The notes: generated by a model not told the origin, from the sequence alone. Counted from the first letter of the stretch, positions 1-10,114 are shown. The stretch is DNA of 64,000 bases from Lentinus brumalis (GCA_001792895.1 MARA01000025.1:1-64000); one strand, 5' to 3'. Translations and numbers: made by a program.

Positions 1-122
1 CCTAACCCTAACCCTAACCCTAACCCTAACCCTAACCCTAACCCTAACCCTAACCCTAACCCTAACCCTAACCCTAACCCTAACCCTAACCCTAACCCTA
101 ACCCTAACCCTAACCCTAACCC
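1..122. repeat. Telomere, (CCCTAA)n
   Basis: About 20 uninterrupted CCCTAA units run from base 1 to about 122, then stop abruptly at CCCTCCCTG. The C-rich strand reads 5'->3' inward, which is the arrangement at a left chromosome end. The TTAGGG-type unit is standard for filamentous fungi. The window is therefore a chromosome terminus, not an internal fragment. Confidence 0.97.
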
Positions 123-1690
123 TCCCTGTTACAACTGTGAGATCGATCTGTTCTGTTTGCTCTCCTCTCATAGTCTGATCTTTCCAACCAGACTTCTGAT
201 TCCTGACCTCTAACCTCTCACTCTGACTTCTGCTTAACCTCGCACCTCTGGCTTGACTTTCTTTCCACTTGATCTTGTCTCTTGCTTAGTAATGTGCGAG
301 CCCGGCTCGGCTGCAAAGCCGCGGCTACGGCTCGGCCTGGAGAGCTACGGCCTGCTCGAACTGCAGGCCGGGCTCTTGAAGACGGCTCGAGCTCAGCTCG
401 GCCTGAGCCAGAGCCTGCAGGTGGTGGGTGCTACTTACCTCCTGCCCGCACCTCTGCACTGCCAGAGTGCAAAGACCCACAATGAGACGCATCCAACAAC
501 GTGTTTTGGCATCCAACAACGTGTTTTGTTGCACTCCGCCTCTGCACCTGCCCTCCCGCGCTGCTTGACACCAGGAAGAGCAAGAAGACGTGTCCAATGA
601 CGCATCCGTCGTCGACCTCAGGCTGACGGTTCTTGCCCCGGCCTCCTGCGCTGCAAGAGCGTGAAGAACGATGAGAGAACGCGTCCAGTGACACTTCTCG
701 TCGCCATCTGCTTTGCCCTGCCCTCTGACCTTTGACCTAGCGTGCACTGCATGCTCTCAGTCCGAGTAATTGATACACAAGAGTGACAAGACTACTCATG
801 AGTCTTCCTGATGAAGAAAATGTGAGTACTGCAGTGCTAACGTATGTTTAAAACCCACATAAATCGCAGTATCATTAGTTCAGTGATCAATATTGCTCGC
901 CCTATGCCAGCGTCATTGAGCCCAAGCTCGAGAGCCCAGCTCGAGCTCATTGTGGTCGTGTGCCGAGCCGTCAGGCTCCCCAGGCCGCCTCGAAAGCTCA
1001 GCTTGGCTCGGCCTGAATACGGCCGGCTTGGGGAGCCTGATGGCTCGAGGCCGGGTGTTGCACATCACTACTCTTGCTTTTCTTCTTACTTGTTGCTTGC
1101 TCCTGTTATGAATTCCGGATCTCTTGTCCGTCTTACATTGAAGACGCCCACGCATCCTCAAGGTGTTGATCCATAGCTTTGCTGAATCCTTCTTCCTCCG
1201 CACACATCCTTCCGGACTTTGTAAGTCCGTAACTCCCAACTTCACCTGGACTTTGTCCCGGTGTGGACAGTCTCAACAGTATATCAGCCTGTGATGTAAC
1301 AAGCTCCACCATACACGTGGAGCCAAGGTGTCTCCGGGTGATAGAACACATAATATATAGACTGGGGTGTACCTTATGTGTTCATATCTCTGAGGAGTGG
1401 CGCTCCAAGGTCCCAGGACCAGCCAGAAGATAGGTGCTTAGGGGCCCATTATCCCTACACATATGGGAAACTTCTGACACGGTCTCTCTATGTTGTTGCA
1501 TCACTGCCCAGGAGCACAGAGTGCGACTGTGTGCATGTCTGCCTCTGACTCAGATAACTCTTGTATGTAATGCTACACCCGAAGTAAGGTACCATAATTG
1601 AACCACGCAGCTGACGGCTCCCAGCGGCGGCTCCTGTTGGGCGCTTACATGTGCCGAGGGGATATCCTGGGTGACCCTATACTCGAGTGC
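123..1690. other. Subtelomeric stretch without a recognisable gene
   Basis: No reading frame here resembles a known protein. It holds a 20-bp unit repeated twice (about 488-531), a GC-rich segment rich in GCTCGGCC words (about 300-420), and a foldback hairpin at about 963-1055. The segment from about 1100 to 1600 contains AATATATAG near 1350 and could be a solo LTR. That is a weak suggestion, because I could not find matching termini or a target duplication. Confidence 0.5.
963..1056. repeat. Foldback hairpin
   Basis: A segment reading roughly GCCGAGCCGTCAGGCTCCCCA is matched about 55 bases later by its near-complement TGGGGAGCCTGATGGCTCG. The two can fold into an imperfect stem of about 20 bp. 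No coding sequence is associated. Confidence 0.55.
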
Positions 1691-2140
1691 TCATATTGTA
1701 TCGTGAACAATATGAGCGGTCGACCGCTCGCACACCTCGCTGTGAGCGGTCGACCGCTCGTACCCTACTGTCCGCCCTCGCCCGCTCGTACCTCGCTGTG
1801 AGCGGTAGGCCGCTCGCTGCGATGTTCTAGGCGAGAACTGCCTGCTGCCGTGGACTGTCCAACTGCTGATCATGAAAAACAAAGGGACATCTGGTGAATG
1901 CATCATATTGTATCGTGAACAATATGAGCGGTCGACCGCTCGCACACCTCGCTGTGAGCGGTCGACCGCTCGCACACCTCGCTGTGAGCGGTCGACCGCT
2001 CGTACCCTGCTGTCCGCCCTCGCCCGCTCGTACCTCGCTGTGAGCGGTCGGCCACTCGCTGCGATGTTCTAGGCGAGAACTGCCTGCTGCCGTGCACTGT
2101 CCAACTGCTGATCATGGAAAACGAAGGGACATCTGGTGAA
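1690..2140. repeat. Direct tandem duplication of a ~210-bp subtelomeric unit
   Basis: The block starting TCATATTGTATCGTGAACAA occurs at about 1690 and again at about 1905. Each copy runs through palindromic GAGCGGTCGACCGCTC words, then TTCTAGGCGAGAACTGCC, then the phrase GGGACATCTGGTGAATGCA. The second copy has one extra palindrome unit, as expected from unequal exchange within the array. It merges on its right into the left arm of the large inverted repeat. Confidence 0.85.
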
Positions 2141-2497
2141 TGCAGGCCGCGAGCGGTCGACCGCTCACCACGGGTGCGTCTGCCGGACATAGCGTTGGAC
2201 GTGCCGGGATGCAGGCTAGTACACCGGACCTGCAACTCCAAGCGTACAATCCAAGCAGCCGACCGCTCTCGAATATGTGTTGGTGCGGTATCTCCTGTCG
2301 CTCGCGACGCGCCGCCGAGCATGTTCTGAGCACACCCTGATACAACACTGATGTGTTCAACGCTTAGTGTATCGGCACGCCGCCGGACACGTCTTGAGTG
2401 CAAATACCATACGTATGCATCCCGTGCTACGTTCAGTGACCCCCGTCACCCTGCCGTGAGCGGCCGACTGCTCGTGGGTGCTCACGGTATTGTATAT

Positions 2498-2580
2498 CAG
2501 CCCTCCTGGCTTAGTTGGTAGACCACTTAGAAGCTGTGCCGCTGCACGTCGTGGTCGCAGGTTCGATTCCTGCAGGGCTG
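2498..2580 (+). other. tRNA-like element with A and B boxes (copy 1)
   Basis: TGGCTTAGTTGG (2507-2518) fits an internal RNA polymerase III A box and GGTTCGATTCC (2560-2570) is a perfect B box. A 7-bp acceptor stem (CAGCCCT with AGGGCTG) and a 5-bp T stem (GCAGG with CCTGC) can form. The middle does not make a proper anticodon arm, and the 83-nt length is unusual. It is more likely a tRNA-derived pseudogene or SINE head than a working tRNA. Confidence 0.55.
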
Positions 2581-2660
2581 TATTCGGCTTGGGAATCAGC
2601 TTTTTTGTGGCCTGGCGACGCGATGAGTGGGGTGACGCGGGGTTCTACTGATGCCGTTGT

Positions 2661-2735
2661 GGGCCCTACTGGCTTAGTGGGTAAGCCGCTCTGCGAACGC
2701 ATCGAGCGGTCGCAGGTTCGATTCCTGTGGGGCTC
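2661..2735 (+). other. tRNA-like element with A and B boxes (copy 2)
   Basis: This 75-nt segment has the right size for a tRNA. Its acceptor stem is GGGCCCT with GGGGCTC (two wobble pairs), its D stem is TGGC with GCCG, and its T arm contains GGTTCGATTCC. The anticodon stem barely pairs and the usual U33 is missing. Part of that arm is the CCGCTC...GAGCGG pair also found in the surrounding palindromes. I read it as a degenerate tRNA-like sequence at the centre of the large inverted repeat. Confidence 0.5.
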
Positions 2736-2849
2736 TTATGGTCACCTAAACACTTTTTTCTGGTTCGATTCCACCGCTCGATGCCAGTAGGGGCCACCGT
2801 TCCTCATCGCGTCGCCAGGCGACAAAAACCGAGATACCCAAGACGAATA

Positions 2850-2932
2850 CAGCCCTGCAGGAATCGAACCTGCGCCCACGACGTGCAGCGGCACAGCTTC
2901 TAAGTGGTCTACCAACTAAGCCAGGAGGACTG
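2850..2932 (-). other. tRNA-like element with A and B boxes (copy 3, inverted)
   Basis: This is the mirror copy of the 2498-2580 element, lying in the right arm of the large inverted repeat. The acceptor stem has one T-G wobble and the T arm is unchanged. It has no independent evidence of function. Confidence 0.5.
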
Positions 2933-3917
2933 GTATACAATACCGTGAGCACCCACGAACGGTCGGCCGCTCACGGCAGGGTAATGGGGGTCGCTGAACG
3001 TAGCACGGGATGCATAAGTATGGTATTTGCACTCAAGACGTGTCCGGCGGCATGCCGATACACTAAGCGTTGAACACATCAGTGTTGTATCAGGGCGTGC
3101 TCAGAACATGCTCGGCGGCGCGTCGCGAGCGACAGGAGATACCGCACCAACACATATTCGAGAGCGGTCGGCCGCTTGGATTGTACGCTTGGAGTTGCAG
3201 GTCCGGTGTACTAGCCTGCATCCCGGCACGTCCAACGCTATGTCCGGCAGACGCACCCGTGGTGAGCGGTCGACCGCTCGCGGCCTGCATTCACCAGATG
3301 TCCCTTGGTTTTCCATGATCAGCAGTTGGACAGTGCACGGCAGCAGGCAGTTCTCGCCTAGAACATTGCAGCGAGCGGCCGACCGCTCACAGCAAGGCAC
3401 GAGCTGCCAACCGCTCATATGGCACGGTACGAGCTGTCGACCGCTCACGGTACGGTACGAGCGGTCGACCGCTCACGGTACGGTACGGTCGACCACTCAC
3501 AACAAGGTACGAGCGGTCGACCGCTCACGGTACAGTACGGTCGGCCACTGAAGGTACAGTACGGGCGGTCGGCCGCTCACGGTACAGTACGAGCGGTCGT
3601 CCGCTCGTAGCAGGCGGTCGTCCGCTCACGACGAGGTACGAGCGGTCGTCCGCTCACGATGAGGTACGAGCGGTCAACCGCTCACGACAGCAGGCGGTCG
3701 GCCGCTTGTAACGTGCCGTGGATGGCCGACTGCTCACCATACATTCTGCAACCGTTTACCTTCTACACAGTTCTGAGCGGTTGCCCGCTCGTTCGCTACT
3801 CATGCCAATCACACCCACCTCCCTGCCACCAACCGCTCCTCCGCCGCAATTTATGCTCTCCAGCAACTCGACCGCTCGCAACGTACATTCGGCCCAATAA
3901 TGCTCACCCTTACCTCC

Positions 3918-3936
3918 CCCTAACCCTAAGGGGGTT
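3918..3936. repeat. Interstitial telomere-like tract at a breakpoint
   Basis: The sequence reads CCCCCTAACCCTAAGGGGG: two telomere-type units embedded in a short palindrome. To the left lie subtelomeric palindromes. To the right lies the amputated 5' part of a gene. This is consistent with an old chromosome break repaired with telomeric sequence and later capped by new subtelomeric DNA, though two units can also arise by chance. Confidence 0.5.
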
Positions 3937-4004
3937 ACAGAAATACCTATCAATACTAGGTGAGCAATTCAGATGCACTAGTAATGACGAGACAGACAGC
4001 TTAC

Positions 4005-4396
4005 CTGTAATACTGTCAGAAATGATGCTTTGCAGCTGCGCCTCGGTGAACGAGTACGGGCCTGTGCTTTGTTGACCGCCTGAACCAGCTGCAGGCCCAT
4101 GATTCAATCGAAGGCCGTTGTTCTGTTCGTCGAATTCCAGTTCACCACCAACTCCCCCTGTCCCGATGCCCAGGTTCAAGCACATGGATAGAGGATCAAA
4201 CATGACTGCATTCGGGATCACGACAGTCTGCTCGAACGTAAGTACCGTTACGCATGTGCCGTCCTCCGTCATGATGTTCAGAATTGCTTACCTGATCCTG
4301 GAAGTCGTACGCATTGCTCAAGACTTGCCCGCCTGGGCCTTGCGGACCAGAGCCTGGTGCGTAAAGTTGATCCAAGAAGCCGTGCTGTGCCATCAT
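4005..4396 (-). pseudogene. 5' fragment of a truncated unknown gene
   Basis: Two exons are visible on the minus strand: 4396-4292 (35 codons) and 4227-4005 (74 codons). A 64-nt GTAAGC...CAG intron separates them, and another GTAAGC donor follows exon 2. The protein is Gly/Gln-rich with an acidic patch (ELEFDEQNN) and the stretch FTEAQLQSIISDSITG. No later exon can be found before the subtelomeric repeats begin at about 3900, so the 3' part appears lost. I do not recognise the family. Clean splice sites and coding-like composition support a real gene remnant. Confidence 0.5.
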
Positions 4397-4856
4397 GGAT
4401 GTACGGCGGAGGTGAGAGCGACGGAGGTGAGAGCACGACGGTGAGAGTGATACTTGAGGTGGTGTTTGATCTCAGCTGATGGTTCAACATGCAGTTTTAT
4501 ATCCTGTACGCCCATGCTGCCGATTTATGCTCCAAATCCGATACGGTGAGGGTTTTAGCGACTCCCTCGGGTGCCAGTGCTCACCCCGTTGCAAGCAATT
4601 AGATGCGCTTGCCACTCAGTAGTCTGGTAATATGGCTTGCTTGTACAACCGAGCGTCGCAGTGAGTACCTTCACGTGATGGTGACGGCCTCGCTGAATGC
4701 TGATTGGTTCTGATATTTCATAGGCTATTGCAATGCAAACATGGGACACAGGCGCGGACAGCGGTAGGCGGGATGAGGCGGGATGCGAGGCGGGATTGTA
4801 CCAAGGACAATGTGCGCGTGTAGCAATTTTGAAACCCGATTTGCGACTGTGACCCG

Positions 4857-4937
4857 ATGGATGATCTCGCGAATAGCATACCCGAAGATCTCCACAAGAT
4901 CTTCTCAACCTTGCTCTGCGGTTCTAGTTACACGTAG
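4857..4937 (+). pseudogene. Possible N-terminal F-box fragment
   Basis: A 26-codon frame reads MDDLANSIPEDLHKIFSTLL and ends soon after at a TAG. The IPEDLHKIFSTLL part resembles the start of an F-box (LPxDxxxxIFxxL). Nothing recognisable follows. It is unlike the N-termini of the five F-box relatives further right, so it would be a separate family. The length is too small for certainty. Confidence 0.25.
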
Positions 4938-6029
4938 ATAGTGCCTACCTCAAATGTCATGGTTGCCCCCAACCTCGAATTGCTCCACGTTCGAGGTTGC
5001 CCGTTGCAACACGGCTCAGGTGCCCCGCAGCCTTGAGTAGGAATAGATAACCCCTTGCCCCTTGACCTAGAATAAGTCGGCAGGACATCGAGCCTAACGT
5101 AGGCCGGGGCGACCTAGAACGGCTGCAAATGCAGTGAGTCTTCTCGCGTGCTAATCTCCTCACGTCGTGGTGTCCCAGCTCTGACTCTATGCTTCCAACA
5201 AGTGCGCTCGTGCTCTGGTCTCGCGGTCGCATCTCGCACGCTCGTGTCGCTTCTTCTGACTCTCACGGCACGGCGGACACCCGGATGGCTCAACGCGACC
5301 ACATCAAGCTTCTTGGACGCTCTCTTCGTAGATCTCTTCCTGGTCCTGGCGCCACTGCCTTGTTCCCCTCTGTGCTGCTATCACTTACTCTCAGCTTGAT
5401 CGTGTTGCTCTCCTCGTGTACCAGTGATTGTAACAATGAAATGCTTATATCGTTGCCATCGCTCGCGTGAATAATCGACACTTTATAGTGCAATCAAGGC
5501 AATAAATGCAGGCCTGTCACCCATCGCCTGCCTCCCGGTCCTCAGATTGGAATGCAATGTCGTACGTTCATTTCTATACATTTCATTCATTGCTGGACGC
5601 TATCATACAACTCGCTGTCCTTTAAGAATGGTATCATACAGGTGAATACCCGTCATATCGGTGAATTTGGCACCATGCCATCGCCGGTTACTCTGAGCTA
5701 TGCTGACGTTCGTTATTATTGTGCAGGACCCCTAATTCAGACACTGTATTCTAATGCATCTAGACTCGCGGTTCGGTGATGTACCCCTAATTCTCTCCGT
5801 GAGCGCGAACCCACCGCGCTCGCGGGCACCGGTGGTCAAATATACTACTTACCGTAACCTAAAACATACTTATCAATCCATGCATGCGCATCCGTAATGT
5901 CAGTCTTCGCAAACTGCATCTCCTCCGAGTTGAGCATTCGAGACATCCCTGGCAGAACCATAAGTTGTCGAGCTCCGTGACGAAGCGTTTCGAGTCCATG
6001 AAGACAACGGAACTCTGATCAACAGCACT
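4938..6029. other. Intergenic, no gene recognised
   Basis: About 1.1 kb between the truncated gene remnants and the P450 3' end. Short frames exist, including a hydrophobic one near 5150-5400, but none shows family motifs or convincing splice structure. Confidence 0.5.
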
Positions 6030-8898
6030 TCAAACCCTCCCAACCCTGGGCCTCCGCGCGAGCACGACCGATACCTCAGGCCTCGTCGAAACAAAATAAT
6101 CCCGATATCGCTCCTCATAACAGCCCGCATCCCACCCCTCGCGCAACCGCACCTCATACTGCTGCAAAAGCGCGCACATCACCGTCCGCATCTCCAGCAT
6201 TGCCAGCCCCTTCCCCGCGCAGTTCATTGGCCCGTATGAGAATGCCATGAACGCGCTCTCGTTGTGCACGAATGCGCTCGGGAAGTGCGCCCGGGTCTTC
6301 AGTGCGCTGTAGGATGGAGACGGGAGCGGCGCGTCGGCGAGAGCGACCTGCCCAGCAGCGACGAGCCAGCGTTCGGGCCAGAATGACTCGGGGAAGGAGA
6401 AGTTGCGCGGGTCGCGGTGGAGCACAAAGGGCGGGATCACAAACGACGTTCCCGGTGGCAGGTACCTGCTTGCACATATCAGCATCCATGAAGGGCGAGG
6501 AGATGGGAGTGCGTACAGCGAACCGGCGTGCACCCCGGAGGATTCTTGCGGGACCTTGCGGGGGCTGCTCGTCATTATCGGGGGATAGAGCCGGACCGCT
6601 TCGTATCTGTTCGTGAATCAGCACCGCCAACTACACCCACCGCACGAGCGACCACGCACATCACAGCCTGCAGGTACGTCATCTCCCGATAAGGCCTCGA
6701 GTCGCACGCGTCCTCGCCCGGGGGATAGAACCTGTCCACCTCCTCCTGCAGTCGTCGGTACGTTTCCGGATGCGTGAGCAAGCAATGGAAGATGCTTGTC
6801 ATCGCGCTCGAGACCGTGTCCGCGCCTGCGACGACCGCGAGGATGCCGTCGTCCACGAGCTGCTGGAGCGGCGGCGGTGGCCTCTCCGGTAGGTCCTCGT
6901 TGTTCTGCCCGGAAGCGTGAGCACGCCGCACTGAGGCACGAACTAGAGGCAACGCACGAGATAGTGGAAGATGACCGGGGTGATTGAGCCCCGTTCCATC
7001 CTCCGCGTCGCGAACTCCTTCCCGAGCTGGAGGAAGGCGTCGAGTGCCTTGACTGCAGCGGGTATATGTGCGACGTACAGCCCGAGCCAGGGTACCTGTC
7101 CCATGAACGTCGCTGGGCTACAAAACGGAACGTTCAGACGATGCGTGAACACGACTAGAGAATGGACTTACACGACACCCTCCTCGAGGACACTCCAGAC
7201 ATTGTTCTTGTCACCCTCCTGCAGCAGCTCTGAGCCACCGCCAAACCTGCGAACACAACGAGCCTCAGCACGTCTCGCGGAGGTGAGTTCTGAGTACCCA
7301 CGTCATATCCGACATCACATCATAGCTACGGCACAGATTAGCCACAGCAGGAACATCAATGACAGACCACGCACCTGAAGTAATTAAGCCAATTACCAAT
7401 ATTCACCTCGCCCACCCGCTCCCCGAGTCTCTCTACAAGCTGCCGCGCCCGCCGAACAATGAGGTGCTCGTACTCCTTCAGCGCAGCCGGCCCAAGCCCG
7501 CAATTCCACGGCCGCCGACGGCGAAGATGCTCGTCGACGTCCATGATGCCGACCATTGGGACGTTCGTCGCTGTGAGCATCGCACCGACGAAGTCTGTGT
7601 ACAGATCAATCAGTGCCAGTCCGCACACGGGCAGGCCGAGAGGTTCCGCGTGTAGAGGAGGACACGTCTGTGCACGACGGATGCTGCGACGGGATGAGAG
7701 ACAAGGGTGCAGCACGTCACGACCCAACCTCAAAGACTCGACCGCGTGCTTGAAAAACACATGTGCCCGCATGTAAGCACCGCTGAGCTCCGAGTCGTCG
7801 GGCAAGCAGACAGAGGAGCCGGACAGACTCCTACTCACGCCTCACTTCCGGACCTCAATCAGGACGCTGTCAGCCACGCTCCCATACGACGGGCACCCGA
7901 GGGGGTCAGACGGCCGCGCAGGCTCAAGAGTGCTGCGTGTGACAGCAGCCATGTCCCGACACCTGCTCACCGCGCCGCACCTAGCGATTGGCGAGGTCGC
8001 TGCGTCCGAGCGTGATGTGCTCGTCTGCCCGGTCTTGCGTCGACGACATGGACAACATACGCAGGCTACGCGAGCCGCAGTGGTACGAACAGCCTGCATC
8101 GCGAGGAGCAGGCCGCAAAGCGTATCACCCATCGCCTCGCCTCGGTCCGTGTATAGCCTAGTCTGACTGGGCAAACCGCCGTACCGAAGAGCGTGCCAGT
8201 CGATGCAGAGACCAAGCTTGTGCTCGAAACCGACACGGAGACTGTGCTGTCCTAGAAGACAAGCGTGTCGAAGGAGCAAGCGACATGCCCTTGACTTCGC
8301 GGCCTCAAGAGCGAAGGGAAGAGCGGGAGAGACTCACTTGGACCCTTGCCAACTCCAGAACTACCCATCAGCGCTGCAATAACTGACGGGTCTCGAATGG
8401 AGAGATCGTTCGGGCCTGAGCAGCTATGTCAGCACGGGGTGCAGAACGCAGCGAGCGCGGTACATACCAAAGCGGACAATGTCCCCGTACTGCTCGTGCA
8501 CCTGCTGCAGGTACTTGGGATGCCCGCCGGTGGTCGCAACAGCGGCATGCCAGAACTTTGTCGTGCGACACCAGACGGGTCCGGGGTAGCGCCACAGTGG
8601 ATGGAAGGGCGAGATGCGGTACAGGACGACCGAAGCGCCGAGCGACATCCAGTAGACAGTATAGTAGAAGAGCAGAGAGCGAGGAAGACCGGCGAGGTAC
8701 GCATCGAGGACGAGCAGGAGAGTCGGCGGGAAGACGAGGAGGGCAGCGTGGACGATGATGTGGTAGGTCTCGCGCGTGCGGAATATCTGGTGCACGAGCT
8801 GTCCAGGCGGCGGAAGACGTCAGAGGCAGCGACTTGTCCTAGACCGCGGTACTCACCACACCGAGACAGACGAGAAGGAGGGTCGACGAGAGAGCCAT
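6030..8898 (-). CDS. Cytochrome P450 monooxygenase, 10 exons
   Basis: This is a membrane-anchored haem-thiolate monooxygenase that would work with P450 reductase at the ER. Exons are 8898-8857, 8798-8468, 8415-8338, 7594-7375, 7325-7302, 7246-7172, 7117-6958, 6904-6660, 6606-6517 and 6465-6030. All phases agree and give 566 residues. Hydrophobic N-terminal segments precede the WRYPGP hinge. The helix C motif RRRRPWN has its Trp near 180, AGADT (helix I) lies at about 336-340, EAVR (ExxR) at 394-397, PERW in the meander, and FSYGPMNCAGKG holds the haem ligand Cys504. Intron 3 is unusual: about 743 nt, against 50-70 nt for the others. The substrate is unknown. The family style is that of large basidiomycete P450 clans. 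The minus-strand neighbour upstream is a D-lactate dehydrogenase remnant, so no clear pathway is implied. Confidence 0.93.
7595..8337 (-). other. Unusually long intron 3 of the P450
   Basis: It starts GTGAGT and ends TGTACAG, and splicing it out joins KGP directly to the NFVG...LTATNVP segment in frame, as expected for the family. At 743 nt it is over ten times longer than its neighbours. It contains no recognisable domain or terminal repeats. Confidence 0.75.
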
Positions 8899-9330
8899 CG
8901 AGCCAGCTGGCAGCACAGAGAACGTGAGTACGTATATGCAGAGAGAGCGGATGCAACACGAAAAAGGGAGACCTTTTGTTGTGGTACGTGGGAAGGGACG
9001 GAGAGCGGAGGAGAAGACGAGAAGCTCGGGTTCAAGAAGCGGCTTACCTCGTTCCGCTGCAACACCGGCAGCGCCGATCGAGCACCCGCCGTACCTAAGT
9101 TCGTTCCGTCTGACGTCGCGGTCGAATCGCATATACGTGACAGCTTCGGATCCAAGAACCTTCCTCGCTGAAAGCTTGTCATGCTGAGCGCTGCCGCGAG
9201 CTACACGTTGCTCAAGAACACAGGTCATCACTGGGTAAGAGAAGCACAGGGCTTCGCAGATTCGGGAACTTGCAAGAGGGAAGGTTCCGCACTTAACCGC
9301 AATCTTGACGAGCTTCAGAACGTCTTCACT
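8899..9330. other. 5' flank of the P450
   Basis: Likely promoter region for the minus-strand P450, which starts at 8898. No clear TATA box or other regulatory motif could be assigned, and no coding sequence is recognised. Confidence 0.4.
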
Positions 9331-9429
9331 GTTCAGTAGAGGTGGGATACATGACCACCGACGGGACAGAGTCTGCGGTTCGCGGTCAGCTCGAGCTCAG
9401 TGCGAGACGACAGAAAACACCCACCAGGT

Positions 9430-9596
9430 GTTGGCGAAATTCGCCATGCCATGCCGCTCCAGCTCGTCCGTATCTGTCGAAACGCCTCGCGGATCGCCTT
9501 CTTGAAGTCGTCCGCGGAGCCATATTGCGTGTTGAAGTCCGTGTTGGTCTTGTTGATGTCGGAGCGCGACGCTGCGCTGCGACGTAGTATGTACAT
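9430..9596 (-). pseudogene. Remnant of a second D-lactate dehydrogenase (N-terminal part)
   Basis: The minus strand reads FNTQYGSADDFKKAIREAF and then, in another frame, STDTDELERHGMANFANTW. These match the LNSQYGSPQDLKEAIEQL and VTTDVEDLEEHGFSENDY parts of the gene at 10115-13054. A GT donor (GTGGGT) follows at the same relative place as intron 1 of that gene. A small deletion breaks the frame between the halves, and no downstream exons are present. It is a tandem-duplication relic of exon 1. Confidence 0.75.
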
Positions 9597-9599
9597 AGG

Positions 9600-10114
9600 T
9601 CAAACTGTGCAGCTGGCCACGGAGCCGAGAGCGAACACAAGGGCAGACTGAGACCCTCGCGCTCACGAGTCCGGGCCTGGATCCGGCAGAGCGGTGGTAG
9701 ACATGCGTCTTCTGCCATCAAGCGGCGCCGTTATCGCATGATACGCCGCATGAGCGAGAGCAATGGGGAGAGGGTGACGGCCCACGCTGAAGCTGGGTCC
9801 TTTAAGGACACGTGAGTTTTGTCGAAAGAATGGTTGCGTCTGTCAGGGTGAGCTCTTCTCAGTGCTGGCGTTGGAATGCTCACCCTGCGCCGGAGTCCCG
9901 CTGATGCACGGGCAATCTTCAAGTCGTCCGCAGTGATCGACGGAAGCTAGCGAGCAGGTTTCGAGTGAGTCAAAGGTGCCGTATATATGCAAGTGAATGC
10001 GACCAGTTCTATGCTACGCATGCGGTACGAGCTTCGCCTGTTTTGTATCCTCCGGCTGCGGCCTGTCAGGATATACCTACCACCACAAGATGTGTGAGTC
10101 CAACCCCTTGCGAC
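9600..10114. other. Intergenic between lactate dehydrogenase relics
   Basis: About 500 bases with no recognised gene. It may contain unrecognisable remains of the duplicated dehydrogenase. A TATATAT word occurs near 9981 but no gene can be tied to it. Confidence 0.4.

Larger units (their letters stand above)
2041..3390. repeat. Large inverted repeat, two ~590-bp arms around a ~175-bp centre
   Basis: The left arm (about 2041-2627) and the reverse complement of the right arm (about 2803-3390) match nearly base for base. Both carry the same order of landmarks: TTCTAGGCGAGAACTGCC, the GGGACATCTGGTGAATGCA phrase, a palindrome, and a tRNA-like segment near the inner end. The central ~175 bases hold a second, different tRNA-like segment. 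Such a structure can form by foldback during end repair or by head-to-head joining of sister subtelomeres. Confidence 0.9.
1714..3720. repeat. Dispersed 16-bp palindrome GAGCGGTCGACCGCTC
   Basis: I counted nine exact copies (near 1714, 1744, 1925, 1955, 1985, 2151, 3263, 3459 and 3510). There are also more than ten one- or two-base variants, such as GGTCGGCC, GGTCGTCC or GGCCGACC cores. The densest part is 3390-3720, where the units alternate with GGTACGGTACGA-type spacers. The word is a perfect dyad centred on the SalI-like GTCGAC, so each copy can form a short cruciform. No coding role is apparent. Confidence 0.9.

Noticed and set aside
2498..2735. Functional tRNA genes
   Set aside because: A and B boxes are good, but the anticodon stem and the invariant U33 are not, so a working tRNA is unlikely.
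3390..3720. CRISPR-like array
   Set aside because: The repeats are palindromes with short, related spacers in a eukaryotic subtelomere. There is no cas gene and no unique spacer set.
7842..8279. 145-codon Cys-containing frame in the P450 long intron
   Set aside because: The P450 protein is only continuous if this is spliced out. The frame has no recognisable domain.
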